Counted from the stretch's first letter, positions 1 through 28,789 are shown. The stretch: DNA of 64,000 nt from Hyperoplus lanceolatus (GCA_026929865.2 CM049403.1:24360001-24424000), one strand, 5' to 3'. Numbers and translations: made by a program. The notes: generated from the letters alone by a model not told the origin.

Positions 1-5535
<5,535 letters not shown>

Positions 5536-6790
5536 GCCTCATTCAATGGCTTTCCTCTAAGTCTGCAACACTTTTTTCCCCTCCTCGCTGGAAAGGATTT
5601 TCTCGACATGTGCAGCTCTGCTACACATTCATTCAGTTACATACATCCACCGCAGGGAGTTCGAGCTACACTGCCCCATACCGAGCAGCTCCATCGAGAC
5701 AGGATGTGCCTCAATCAGGGGATTCTAGAGGAAAGGGAGAACATTAGTCCCTCATTTCCTCAACTCAACGATAGTCCAGGGAGATCCATATAATAAGAAG
5801 ATTTGTAAACTATGGCTTTATGGAGTACTGCAATGTAACTGTCTTTGTCAATAAATTATGTGATTAAAACAGTTGATCTTATTCAAAGTAAACAAGGCCA
5901 TTCCTAAGTTATTGAATAAGTGTGGCAAGAGATGTTTTGCACATAAATGAGGACACTTATGACCATTGGGATATTCCTTTCTTATTTTTCTCACCAATGT
6001 ATTTAATTTTGAAAAAGAAAAAAAAATATTTTGCATATATATAGAATAGATTATCTAATGTGTATGGTTACTTTCAGAAGTGCCAACGCTGTGTGCCGCT
6101 GGATTTCAGTGCTGTTGAATGCTTGTGAGAAAGTACACTCAGACAGTTCAGGTCAGACAAAACTGTTTTGATTTTGCCATACGAGATTAAAGGGACGCTT
6201 GTTTCATGAATACATTAATTTTCTCTAGCCTACCTAAATCTTTGTTTTCTTGTTGTTCTGCTACTTGTGACTATTCCTGTGTAGGCTCAGTGTCAGTATT
6301 TATTTATTTTCTTTAAATTTGTAAACTTTTCTTTAAGGTGCTCAGAGGAACTTTCAGTTTTTGTTAATTCTTGCACCCCCTTTGGACTAAAGTGGTAGTG
6401 TTTTTACTACCCCAGCTGTTGTTCCTGAGTGAGCGTATCCATGACAAAGGCATAAAGAAAAACTATATCAAAATATCATTCTTTGCACTGATGGTCTCGT
6501 TTGCTGTTACATGTCGTTTATGATCATCAGAGTAAAAATTGGACTGTTTCAGAAATATTAAACAGTTCCTCGTAGCACCTTTAATATCTGCTATAATGAA
6601 ATGGCTGTGTACATTACTTTGTGTTTCACTCAGCTTCTTAACATCATTAATAGTTTGGTCTCCATGTATGATATATTACAGAATCTACCATTTGCAATAG
6701 GCTACTTAAAAACTCTTTGTAGCAGCCACACAATGCATTTGTTTAGTACTTATTTTAATCACTGATAATAAAGACGTTCCTAAGAACTTA
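5536..6790 (+). other. kcnn1: 3' UTR of kcnn1-like gene
   Basis: AT-rich sequence after the stop codon with no open frame of note. Canonical AATAAA signals lie at 5850-5855 and 6767-6772, suggesting a short and a long 3' UTR. The end point is inferred. Confidence 0.55.
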
Positions 6791-6873
6791 ATTTTGTGTT
6801 GTGCTACTCAATCAAAATAGCCTACTTTCTGTTGTTTATCCAGTTTGTCTTGGCCCATGAATGTGATAGGCCT

Positions 6874-8453
6874 GGGTCAATATCGCTGTAGGGTGCCTTT
6901 CCACCCTCACAATACTTGAAAATTTTAGTCCTAAATTTCCATAACCTTTATGCTTTATCATAAATAGTGGACTCTGAAGTTGTGTAAATATATATTTACT
7001 GAGCTCCCACACCTATTTCTAGTTAATTATGACCTGTTTTCAGAGGAATGAGTGTAAGATATGTCCACCCTGTCGTGGAAATGTACATTACTGCTAAACA
7101 TGTTTTTTATTTGAATTTTAAGATGAAAACTACATTTTATAAAAGGTATGATGTCCCTTTCCTAAACAAGGACTTTGTTTGATGTCATATTATAATTATT
7201 ATTTTTTTAATGTATGTGATCCCTTCGTTTTCAAAGAAACACACACAAGTCGCACATGGATTTCTTTGATTTGGAAAGTAAATGTGATATTTTGTTAAGT
7301 TTTCTTTGTGCACATTATCCCATCCCTCACTTAGCTGTTATACACTAGATTAAATATTATTATATTTTACAGTATGACTGATTTTTAATCTAAAAATGTC
7401 AAGATGACAGGGTGGACAATCACATGACTGAGAGGAATTTGTGCAAATTGCAATAATTCAATGTGACCAAATGATAAAGGCAATGATACAGTGAGATCCA
7501 ACCAGGAATAAGCAATAATATAGAATAATGACCTAGCTTGTATCTGTGTTTGTGTCCACACAATTGTCTTGCATGTATCATCATTTACAATTCCCATCTA
7601 AAATGATTGAAATGTCCACCCTGTCATGGGAATGTCCACCCTGTCGCCACTTTACCCTATGCAAGACATGACAGGGTGGACAATTGAGGATGATGACAGG
7701 GTGGACATTTTGATCTTAAATTTGCATGTAAGCTAACAACTAACTAAGATTGTATAACTGGCTGGTATGGTTGTTGAAGAGAAATGTCTATAGTTAAACA
7801 TACACATTTTTAAACTATTGAATTATCAACAGTTATGGTGTATTTCATGCCGACAGGGTGGACATGTTAAGCTTCGGACAAACCTGTAAGCAAACTTTTA
7901 CAAAGAAAATGTGTATGTAGGAAAGTAATCTAATCACTAAACTCAGCCTTTTACATTCCCCATCAATGAAATGCATTAGTCACTGGTGTTGTGGTGTTCC
8001 TGGAGTGGATGACCTTTTCTTAATTGGACGGATTCTCCAACATGACAGGGTGGACAATTTTTAAGGGACACAAACAAACATCTTCTTTTTTTTAAATAAA
8101 TTAAAATGAGAAATGTGTGTTCAAATTATAAATACACCTTAGTTGAATATTATTACTATTGTATGTAATTGTATGAAAAAAAATAATAATTTGTATGATT
8201 AGACCACATTTTACTTGAATTGTAAATTAATGTTCACTGCGAGGGACAAGGGAAAACAGCACATATCCTCTTTTACAAAACTGAATAAAATCTAAAATAT
8301 GTATCTGAAGAGCCAAATAATGTTTTGTCAAGGATAGAAAACCATTGTCCAGTACAACAAACCTCTTTCATATTATTTTTAAGTTAAATTAAGACAGTAA
8401 TTCACTAGTTTGTGCATGGGACACCAAAAGGCACCCTACAGGGATATTGCCCC
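6874..8453. mobile_element. Inverted-repeat DNA element with eight 13-mer motifs
   Basis: Terminal inverted repeats of 27 bp (6874-6900 and 8427-8453; 25 of 27 match, core CTGTAGGGTGCCTTT) bound a 1.58 kb AT-rich element with no open frame above 70 codons. Inside are eight exact copies of TGTCCACCCTGTC or its complement, at 7062, 7406, 7613, 7633, 7670, 7695, 7852 and 8044. I read it as a non-autonomous DNA transposon whose repeated motif may bind transposase. I do not recognise the family. Confidence 0.7.
7062..8056. repeat. Eight-copy interspersed 13-mer TGTCCACCCTGTC
   Basis: Exact copies start at 7062, 7613 and 7633 (TGTCCACCCTGTC) and at 7406, 7670, 7695, 7852 and 8044 (GACAGGGTGGACA). 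Spacing is irregular (20 to 344 bp), so this is neither a tandem repeat nor a CRISPR array. Confidence 0.9.
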
Positions 8454-9290
8454 GCCTACATCTCTCTGGAAATGATAAAGTAGGGCCTTATATGTAGGCT
8501 ATGATAGATGTAGGTTTTAGGAAATTAATTTGTGTTTGTCAGGTAAAAAAAATAAAAAATAATCCTCCATCAAGTAGGCTAGATGCAGTTGGACTTAAAT
8601 TCAGTAGGCATATGACAATCCTTCACCAACAGAGAAATATAGCCTACATAGGCCTATTTTAATTAGGCTACTATTTACATGACAAAGACATGTTGCTTTT
8701 AATTGATGGTAGAGAGCGATGGGTATTTCTGGAAGACCAGACTTAATCTAGAGATGGCCTGGTCACATGGATGGAGGATCAGTGTGCCACAAGGACCCCA
8801 GCCATCACTAGCCTACACAAGTTAGCTGAGATAGACTAGGTAGGCCTACTAAAGGTAGGCCTAGCCTAGGCATTAGTGAAAGAAGCTGTGTATTATATTG
8901 CATTACAATATAGTATTGTTTGTATGTAACAATTTAGCAAGCAAACACACAATCTCTCCTATATTATCCCAAATACAAATCCTGCTCTCAAACACACAGG
9001 TAGGCTAGCCTATTCTTATTGCCAGTGCTGTGGTTTGGGCCTCAAATCACTTTCAGATCCCGCCAAACTGAAGGGGAGATAACTGCACATCATTAATGAA
9101 ACAGCATTACTAAGTCAAACGGAGAGGGGGTGGGTGCTTTAAAGTTGAAATATGTACACCATACGTTTGAATAAAGAAACCAAAACACTAAGTAGTCACA
9201 CTTGACACACTTCGGAGCAGAAGTGATAAACAGATCCACCGTTGAGGTTGTTTACCAGAAGCACCATCTGTCTCTCTGGGTTACCAGTTC
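8454..9290. other. Intergenic sequence with recurrent TAGGCCTA-like words
   Basis: No gene seen. AT-rich DNA in which TAGGCTA and TAGGCCTA words recur, especially 8640-8880 and around 9000. These may be remnants of short repeats. Confidence 0.5.
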
Positions 9291-9637
9291 CATGACTGTA
9301 CTGGGAGCTACCTAGTCTCGCGATAAGTGTCCGCTGGGGGAACTGCACCCACGAGACTGTAGTTTCGCGCGCTGAGGCTAAGCTCCAGTCACATTCCAGA
9401 TTGACAGCCCAGCAAGCCAATGAACATGATTTGCAAGGACGCAATGAGCCAATGGCGAATCTCTATTTTCCTAGCAGGCGGGTTATCAAAGTCTTGAAGA
9501 ATAACTCATTGATCAATCTCCAACAAGGCACTGAGTTGGTCGCGTAAATCCACGCATTAAAGTTATCTGGAGAAAACTTGTGCGTTACTCCTTAAACGGC
9601 TATTTCTTGTTTTTTTTTCACTTGGACGGACAAAGAG
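9290..9637 (+). promoter_or_regulatory. uhrf1: uhrf1 promoter and noncoding first exon (predicted)
   Basis: A locally GC-richer block holds an E2F-type site TTTCGCGC at 9363-9370 and two CCAAT boxes (about 9416 and 9450). It ends in a possible first-exon donor AGAG|gtaaag after 9637. UHRF1 is a known E2F-responsive S-phase gene in mammals. Placement of the transcription start is inferred, with the first coding exon 1.6 kb downstream. Confidence 0.55.
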
Positions 9638-11257
9638 GTAAAGCATTTTTTTTGTCATAACCAGATAACTTTTAAAATTGTACTCATTGATATCTTCACT
9701 CAGTAGCTAGCTTACTAAGGTAAGCTAACTTGACAAAGTCCTACCTCGTTTCTTTTTAGGCTTAACCTGCTATTCCAAGTCTCTCAAGCTGCCGAAAGCA
9801 GAATACAAAATGTGTCCACATTTTAAGTCACCGGGACCGTTTCTGTTTTGTTGGTTGTACTTTGATTTCATGTTCGTAATATACAGTAGAAAGCCCTCTA
9901 ACAATACGTTGTAACGTGGTTTGCGTTGCTGCAGCTAAGCAATGACGGGTGGGTGATGGACTTGACTACGGCGACCTGTTATCTTGTGTTGTTTATCTGT
10001 AGTTAAAGTTCTCTTGACAATGCCCAGCGCATGCAGAAGTCTCATCTGGCTGCTTTCTATAAAGCATAACAAATACGCTAACCTTACACCGATTGTTTAT
10101 TTATTTTTATGTTTTCCTTATTTGCTTGTGTTGCATGGTCTCGTGTTTTCGTCCGCATTTAGACAGATATAACGCTTTCGGTGATGTAGCTTATCTGAGC
10201 TGCGCGTAAGTAGTTTGTTTTCGATGTTACTACTTGTGTTTTGTTTACTGGCGGTGGTTTATTCCGAGCGAGCAGAGCGAACAAGACCTCAGCTGAGCGT
10301 AAAAAGTAGAAAGCCAAGCAGCTGCGGAGCTCGCTTCCCACCACTCAGTGCGAAAAAAGATCGTGTTTGTGTGAGCACATCACCGTTCACTTATCAAATA
10401 ATCTATCTCGAACTATATACAAGATAGCATTTCGATGTGTTTTTTTTATTGTCATAGAGCGAGGGCACATTGTTTGCTAGCGCTCCCTCCCTCCCGTCCG
10501 GATGTGCTTTGCTTTTAAAAGAACTGGGAGTGGCCTGCAGCTCAGTTTCCCGCACTGTATTTAAATCAGCTTGTTCCCTCCCTTTATGATATTCTGTTCA
10601 AGTGACAGTCCAGTACTGACAGCAGTACAATACACCGACCAAGCACTGGCACGATCATACTCCTGCTTCTGAGACACACTTAATTACTGCTTTTGATCAA
10701 AGTTGATTTGTTCCAAACTAAAGAAAAACGGCCTAACCTGTGATGTTGGAATTGGGCAGGAACTTTATGCTTTGACTATGTTCCTTCAGTGCCTTTCGAA
10801 ATACAATAATCTTTGGTGTTAAAATTGAAAAGTTAATGAAGAATAACAATTAATATTTAGATACTTTTCACCTCCCACAGCTGGTAGGGAAAAGCTAAAC
10901 TATTATGATGTTGCAAAATATCGTACCTGTTCTCTTCTAGGGTTACTCTACTAACTGTGTTGCTTCTAGCAAAAAATTGCCAAAACAAACACTTCGATCG
11001 ATGCACAGATGAACACTTTTCTTAACATAAGTCATAGTTAAAATGCCATTTATTTAATTTATTTTTTGTTTATTTTGTACACTAGTTTATTTATTTATTT
11101 GCCTAATATTGGTGCAGGGGATGGATAGTAAACTAAACTGTTTAGCTTCTGTGTGCTGCTAGAATTGAAGATGTGCATACAATCTAATGATCCATCAAAC
11201 TATTCTGAATACTGCGGCCAGTGGCTATAACGTGTTATTGATTGTCTGTTGGCACAG
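9638..11257. other. uhrf1: uhrf1 intron 1 (predicted)
   Basis: Runs from the predicted noncoding exon donor to the acceptor ggcacag before 11258. It contains a second promoter-like patch at 10546-10566. No coding potential beyond chance open frames was seen. Confidence 0.5.
10546..10566 (+). promoter_or_regulatory. E2F site plus TATA-like element
   Basis: TTTCCCGC (10546-10553) is a perfect E2F consensus and is followed 4 bp later by TATTTAAAT. This could be an alternative uhrf1 promoter inside intron 1. Evidence is motif-only. Confidence 0.3.
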
Positions 11258-11267
11258 GGCAGCGGCA

Positions 11268-22432
<11,165 letters not shown>

Positions 22433-24100
22433 TCATTGGTTCTGCCTATTTTGCCCTCGAGGACACAGGATGCAAACTGTAAGGGGAATTTTCAGTAGAG
22501 GCAATAAAGAATCAGTTTCTCTTAATATATTTTTAATGATTTATAAAATCTACAATTTTTCTTTCATCTCGGATCTGCCATGATGTATAGCTAATGATAC
22601 ATTGAAAAACTCCTTTGTAACTACTTTTACTCCGTTAATACCCTCAAACGTGATTTTACTTCTGCAGCGTTTTGTTATGTTCCATTAACTACTGCTAATG
22701 TTATCCATAATGTAAAATGTTTGTTACTTTTAACCAAATCCCTCCATGTATGGAACTCCTGAAGAGAACATTAAGCCAAAGGTGGTTTAGCCGTTTGCTT
22801 AACGTGATTGGGGATTTTTTGGTATCTTGATTTTTATCTGGTCTGCCGTTAGTTTGGCTATGATTGGTAATCATTTTGGTGTAATTTTATGTAATCTGAT
22901 CATACATTTGGTGGTCTTCATCACATCTGACCTTGTCTCATGTAGACAAACAGAACAAGCTTTTTTTTGAAGTGTTTACAAACACAGTGCAGAGAGTTTC
23001 CTACTAAGAAATCAATTTCAAACCTAGACAAAAAGAGAAGAGACTACTTGGACAGGTTTGTGACACTTTGTTGTTCTGGCATGATCAGATGACTAAAACT
23101 GCACTAGAATGACAAGTGAACAAAGCCTCTCTTTTTGTGAAGAGGCCTTCTTAAACTAAAGCTGCTCCATAAAATGTAGATAAGCCCTAATATACAAGCA
23201 CAAATTTAACTGTTTTTAAAGTTTTGGTTCTTTACTACTCTTCAGCAGTCTGAGAGGAAGTGTCTTGTTGGGAAGTGATGTCATCAAATTTGGTTGGATT
23301 TTATAACTTGTGTATTGGTTCCTAAAACAGTAATTTTATATTTTGTATATGACATTTTTTGTAAGAGTTTGTTTAAAAGTTACTATGAACTTGATTTAAC
23401 CTCGAAAGCTAACATGATAGATTCTTAAAGCCATTATAATCTTTGGAATAGATTTGGATTTCCCCATTTTAAAGATTAACTTTGATAAAGTCCAAAAAAA
23501 CAAAAGTGCATAACCAAGAGTGTAATGTAGAACTCCTAACTATCTCTTTAGACATCGTCCCTTTCCCTGAAACTCAAACCTAATTGAGTCTAGGAACTAT
23601 TTGTTTCCTGTTTTTGTTCTTCATCTTATAATAATAATCAAATACTGCCATATTTGGGGGGCCTGTTAAGTGAGATTTTGTACTTCTCCTGTGGTCACTT
23701 GTTTTATGTGAGCTCATTTCAAAAACAAACTGAAAATGCTTACATTAGATTGAAATGTCAATGAAATTCCACACACTGCTCCTGAAATTTGATATTGAAC
23801 TCAACTTGATTATCTGAATTTGTTAATGTATAACCTTTGCTGTTGCACTCGTCTTCTGAGTCTTTGGAGTTCAATTTCAACAGCAGTGTGTTACATTGTC
23901 CATTCTCATGCCAGCATGTTGACTTTTGATGGAGTGACAAAGATTTGTATTGACTGGGAAATGTATATTTTCAGAAATTGTATAATTTTTAGTCATGTTT
24001 TAGTTTTGATATGTAGTCTAAGAATTGCTTGCACACGTTTGGTGCAAATATTTGTCAACGCATTTTCAGTGTTCAATAAAAAGTGAAAATGTGGTCTTAA
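22433..24100 (+). other. uhrf1: uhrf1 3' UTR (predicted)
   Basis: AT-rich, no coding potential. AATAAA signals occur at 22503-22508 (proximal) and 24075-24080 (distal). The unbroken low-repeat sequence up to the distal signal suggests a UTR of about 1.65 kb. Confidence 0.55.
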
Positions 24101-24335
24101 GTACTTTTTGGGGAGAACTTTGTGCTAATGAAAATTGTCTTGTATTGATAACCAATGATCTACACTTGTCTTACAGGTTTAATGCATTGTTTTGAACAGT
24201 TTAATTATTTACTGCTGACTTAGACGGTTTATGAGATAATGAGCCCCTGGGCACAGACTTGTCCCTATCCAGTCAGGTACACTGACTTTTCCACACGGAT
24301 ACAAACACTTAATGGCAAAAACATATTAAGGAAGT

Positions 24336-24475
24336 CAGGGTTTCCCACAGGATTTTGGGATACTATTGGAGGGACCGTGTACCTTGTTTGGGATTTTTTT
24401 TTTTTTTTTTACCTTTTTAAAGTAAAATACATCAATCTGGTGCACTTTGAGAGGAACATTAAGAGGCTACATTAT
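24336..24475. repeat. Fragment of a CAGTGTTTCCC-type element
   Basis: AGGGTTTCCCACAGGATTTT and the later CTGGTGCACTTTGAGAGGA resemble, in inverse, the right end of the element ending at 38355. It looks like a truncated relative. Confidence 0.45.
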
Positions 24476-24510
24476 TTTTCAGATTTTTCTTAAACAGGCA
24501 GCACTCTTTA

Positions 24511-25851
24511 AGGTGCCAACACACTGCACACCACCGCGCGGCGAGTTTACATAGAAAGTCACTCCCTGCATTCCAATAGTAGTTGCACTTCCCCTCGTTC
24601 ATTTACCCTCAGCCCTTGGCATGACGTAACAGCATACGTTGCACGGAGGGAACTTGGAGAGCGGAGGGAGACTGGGCGGGGGAGGAGCGGAGGATTTAAA
24701 TGGAACCCACTTGCCCACTTGCCCTTGTAGTCGCAATGGACCGTCAGTTACATAGGTAAATTTGAATGCAAATATTACAGAATTATAACATTCTGCTAAG
24801 GTAGCCTATGTTGCAGAAAGCCATTTCCATAGCATAACAAACATTGAATTTTGACACGGTAACTCAGATTATCAAGATATTGTTACTTACACATGTAAAT
24901 AGTTTGCTCCGACATATTTTCTTATTTATACTTTCAACCAAAAAACATTTGTTTTAAATAGTCCTCTAATTGGCAGCCATCGGTGTTATAGCAGCAATGT
25001 GTAAACTGCAATACATTCACTGGATTGTTCGTTTGGAAATAGGATAGCCTAATTGAGGCGTTTTGGAATATATTTATATATATATATTTGTCCTGCAGGT
25101 GGCCGCGATGTCCCTAAAAGCATACAGTCTACCGGAAAATAAAAGGAGAAGAAGAAGAAGACGAACTGCAATGCACTGTGGGTGATATCCACCTCGGAGT
25201 GACCATCCATGTTGACTTGATCACTCAGCCCTCCGAGGGTCTATCTCACGAAGTTCACTTCAGTTTCCAGACTATTGGAACGACACTTAAGATGGCAGCG
25301 GGGATTCCCCCGAGGGCAAGTGCCTAGGGCAAGTGAACGAGGGCCTGTTGAACGGGTATTGGAACGTACCCAATGTATTTCAAGCGCCACCGCACGGTTC
25401 ATGTGCCGCGGCCGCCGCAGGAGTTGAACATAATTGAACTTTTTGCCGCCGGCCGCGCTGCGATAGCCAATCAGCGTTGAGCTCCTCCCGACGTCACTCA
25501 CCTCGGGACGACGGACAGAGGAAATTAAGATGGATGAAAACATAATAGTCACAGTTTGCTCCCATAAGTTCTATGAATAGCCTGTGTCTGTTGCCTGCTG
25601 TGTGCAGCTATCAGTTTTGCTTTATGAACCAAGTTAGCACCGGTTAGCTTGGGTAAAGCACCATCAGCACAGCAGACTGGTGCTCTCAGCACCGTTTAGC
25701 ACCTGCGCCAGCATGTCCCCAGAGTAGGAGAAGGCTACCCTGGTCGGGCGGCCGGTGACGGACACAATATGACCCAATATGATCATGCGGCGCGGAACCT
25801 GCGATTCGCGCGGCCAACCGCTGCGCCGCGGAATGCAGTGTGTTCGTACCT
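24511..25851. mobile_element. PIF/Harbinger-like MITE copy 2, with another element nested inside
   Basis: AGGTGCCAACACACTGCA at the left and TGCAGTGTGTTCGTACCT at the right, flanked by TTA at 24508-24510 and 25852-25854. The 25400-25850 part is the reverse complement of 14670-15060. About 0.8 kb of unrelated sequence (24560-25370) interrupts it. Confidence 0.75.
24562..25372. mobile_element. CTGCATTCCAAT-ended DNA element, copy 1 (nested)
   Basis: Begins CCCTGCATTCCAATAGTAG and ends GGGTATTGGAACG, with GGCAAGTGAACGAGGG near the right end. The middle matches, inverted, the element at 26996-28162, including ACATCGCGGCCACCTGCAGG. No transposase frame. Inserted into the MITE 24511-25851. Confidence 0.65.
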
Positions 25852-26187
25852 TTACTCTGCAACTGTAAAAACTGTACAGTAGATTGGTCTGCAGACCCAT
25901 GTTCTATGATGGAGTGGCCTATTTCAACAGATTCAGATTCAGGGTGGATAGCTACTTTTTATGAACAATTTAGAATTCACACATAGAAAGCTTATTTCTG
26001 AATGTGTGAGGGGGGCTTCAAGACCTCTGGCTAAGAGCCCCCCTGATCCCTTGGGCCCCTGGGCCTCTGCCCGTGCAGTAATCCACCCCTGACTGCTGAC
26101 AGACACATTTTAAGGGCAGAACTGATTTCAAGGTAGAAAGTCACTGAAACACCAAGGTTGAAAGAAAAACTGGTTAAGAAACTTTAA

Positions 26188-26572
26188 ACCTACAGTGTGT
26201 AGAATTTTGGGTTTTATTTCCTAGCAGATTTAGTAGAAAGTAATTGTAATATCCATAAGTATGTTTAATTTAGTGCATAATAGCTGAAACAGTTTTTTAG
26301 AATCTTTTTTTTTCCCCTTAGAAAGGGTCTCATATTTGTCCATATTTCTCCATACCTTGGACCAAGGCCTAGTGGCCGCCATGTTGAAAGTGTCATAGTT
26401 GGAATGTCATCAGGTGCATTGTTTAGAATTTAGAATTGTTCTTGTCCTTGAAGGTCACTGTAGCTTCTGTTATTATTCAAAAGGGGTGGGATTGCCCTGG
26501 GAGCGTTGCATTCTAGAACTTTCTAGAATTTTCTAAACATTTCTTGATGATGTCATATTACACACTGCACCT
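26188..26572. mobile_element. TTAA-flanked MITE (ACCTACAGTGTGTA / TACACACTGCACCT), copy 1
   Basis: 385 bp, imperfect inverted ends, TTAA at 26184-26187 and 26573-26576. The internal sequence recurs inverted in the next two units (about 26577-26917 and 26922-28476). Confidence 0.7.
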
Positions 26573-26576
26573 TTAA

Positions 26577-26917
26577 ACACCACTGTGTAATATGACATCA
26601 TCAAGGAAGTTCTAGAATGCAACGCTCCCTGGGTAACCCCACCCTTTTTGAATAATAACAGAAGCTACAGTGGCCTTCAAGGACGAGAACAATTCTAAAT
26701 TCCAAACAATGCACCTGATGACATTCCAAAAACATGGATTGCTCCATAAGACTTGCCTGCTCAATGTACAAAATGTAATATTAATATTTGTAATTCTCCG
26801 CTCAGGAGGATAATTCAGATTATTGGCAGAGGTGATTTTATACCAATGAGGACATATTTATGAATGAGGATATTGATTTTAGCTAATACATTACTTAAAA
26901 TGTTACACAGTGTCCCT
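26577..26917. mobile_element. Inverted, partly diverged second copy of the TTAA MITE
   Basis: 26580-26735 is the reverse complement of 26400-26570 with few changes. The rest, to ACACAGTGTCCC before TTAA at 26918, is unrelated to copy 1, suggesting a different internal variant or recombination. Confidence 0.55.
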
Positions 26918-26995
26918 TTAAAGGTGCAGTGGGTAATATGACATCATCAAGGTGCAGTGTGTAATATGACATCAAGAAATTTCTAGAAAGTTCTA

Positions 26996-28162
26996 CCCTG
27001 CGTTCCAATACTCTCGTTCATTTGCCCTAGGCACTTGCCCTCGGGGGAATCCCCACCGCCATCTTAAGTGTTGTTCCAATTGTCTGGAAACTGAAGTGAA
27101 CTTTGTGATATAGACTCTCGGAGGGCTGAGTGATCGAGTGAACATCCATGGTCACTCCGAGGTGGATATCACCCCACAGTGCATTGCAGTTTGTCTTCTT
27201 CTTCTTCTCCTCCTTTTATTTTCCGGTAGACTGTATGCTTTTAGGGACATCGCGGCCACCTGCAGGACAAATATATAAATATATTCCAAAACGCCTCAAT
27301 TAGCCTATCCTATTTCCAAAGGAACAATACAGTGAATGTATTGCAGTTTACACATTGCTGCTATAACACCGATGGCTGCCAATTATAAGAGTATTTAATA
27401 CAAATGTTTTTGGTTGAAACTAACATAAATAAGAAAATATGTCGGAGCAAACAATTTACATGTGTAAGTAACAATATCTTGATAATCTGAGTTACCGTGT
27501 CGAAATTCAATGTTTGTTATGCCATGGAAATGGCTTTCTGCAATATAGGTTACCTTAGCAGAATGTTATTGTGAGGGCAAATTTATTTGTAACCATCGTA
27601 TTGATCTGTTTTTCTATATGTATATCACATCAGTTTAACACGTGCATTTCCTCTAAGAAATGTGCTGACACCAGTTGCTTAAACTAATTTAAGGTTTATT
27701 GTGGCTAGACCTGTTTGACCATCTGTTAGTTGACACCCCCGTTGTTGAAGGGGGCCTTTAAAATCCCTGTCTGACCAAAAGATAGGGTCAGTCCCGTCGG
27801 GGGCTGACCATGCAGGTTGGAACTTTACTCTGTAACTCTGTTGTTTTATCTACTTTTATTAAATTGTTTATATTGAGAAGTTTCAGTTCATTTATTCCCA
27901 CAAGGTTTAACTGATTAAAAAACTTCCACGACAGTTATAATTCTGTATTATTTGCATTCAGAACTACCTATAACTGATGGTCCATTGCGAGTACAAGGGC
28001 AAGTGGGTTTCATTTAGATCCTCCGCTCCTCCCCGGCCCAGTCTCCCTCCACACTCCAAGTTCCCTCCGTGCAAAGTATGCTGTTACGTCATACTAGGGG
28101 CTGAGGGTAAATGAACGAGGGGAAGTGCAACTACTATTGGAGGTCCATGATTGGAATGCAGC
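26996..28162. mobile_element. CTGCGTTCCAAT-ended DNA element, copy 2 (nested)
   Basis: Starts CCCTGCGTTCCAATAC and ends GATTGGAATGCAG, with TCTA at both junctions (26992-26995 and 28163-28166). Collinear in inverse with 24562-25372. It is itself interrupted by a solo LTR. No transposase frame; superfamily not recognised. Confidence 0.7.
27570..27933. mobile_element. Solo LTR, 364 bp, with 5 bp target duplication
   Basis: Begins TGTGAGGG and ends CACGACA, i.e. TG...CA, and is flanked by exact GTTAT (27565-27569 and 27934-27938). Comparison with the sibling element at 24562-25372 shows this block is extra. No gag or pol sequence accompanies it, so it is an LTR left by recombination. LTR family unknown. 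Confidence 0.8.
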
Positions 28163-28609
28163 TCTAGAATGCAATGCTCCCAGGGCAACCCCACCCCTTT
28201 TGAATAATAACAGAAGCTACAGTGGCCTTCAAGGACAAGAACAATTCTAAATTCTAAAAAATGCACCTGATGACATTCCAACCATGATCGCTTCCAACAT
28301 GGCGGCGCCAATGCCTTGGTCCAAGGTATGGAGAAATATGGAGATATATGAGATCCTTTCTAAGGGAAAACATTTTTTTCAGCTATTATGCACTAAATTA
28401 AACGTACTTCTGGATATTATAAATTATTTTCTACAAAGTCTGCTAGGAAATAAAACCCACAATTCTACACTGCAGGTGCATTAGTAATGTTGAGGGTTTT
28501 TGACAACTATCAACTCTACAGATGAGAATGCTGGTCAAATGTATTAACTTGCTCTAGAGGTAATTTATCTATCCCATGCAACGGTGCGGAAAGCCTTTTA
28601 AGAACCTGG

Positions 28610-28736
28610 CACTAGCCTCGTTTGAGTAGGAGCCGTCTGGGTCAGACCTGCGCATTTATGACGCCCGTCTGCGCAAGATGCGCGTCATAAATGCGAGGGT
28701 CTGAGCCAGACGGCTCCTACTCAAACGAGGCTAGTG
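28610..28736. repeat. Near-perfect 127 bp palindrome
   Basis: Arms of about 55 bp (28610-28664 and 28682-28736) are inverted copies with few mismatches. They start CACTAGCCTCGTTTGAGTAG and end CTACTCAAACGAGGCTAGTG, around a 17 bp loop. It could be a hairpin MITE or a recent fold-back. It sits just upstream of a CCAAT-box cluster. Confidence 0.9.
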
Positions 28737-28789
28737 TGTTTACGTGCTTGACGTGCACGTCAGCCATGTACGGTAGTAGTAATGGGCGT

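Larger units (their letters stand above)
26922..28476. mobile_element. Third copy of the TTAA MITE, split by a nested element
   Basis: Begins AGGTGCAGTGGGTAATATGA (with an adjacent tandem duplicate of its end) and resumes at 28163 as CTAGAATGCAATGCTCCC, ending TACACTGCAGGT near 28476. The intact order is restored by comparison with copy 1 in inverse, proving 26996-28162 is an insertion. Confidence 0.7.

Noticed and set aside
7062-8056. CRISPR-like or satellite array from the repeated 13-mer
   Set aside because: Spacing is irregular, copies occur in both orientations, the context is a vertebrate genome, and the copies lie inside an inverted-repeat element.
9196-9444. Minus-strand 82-codon frame upstream of uhrf1
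   Set aside because: It overlaps the predicted promoter, has no recognisable domain and no splice or polyadenylation context; probably chance.
27570-27933. Complete endogenous retrovirus or LTR retrotransposon
   Set aside because: Only one LTR with direct 5 bp flanks is present; no internal coding sequence lies next to it.
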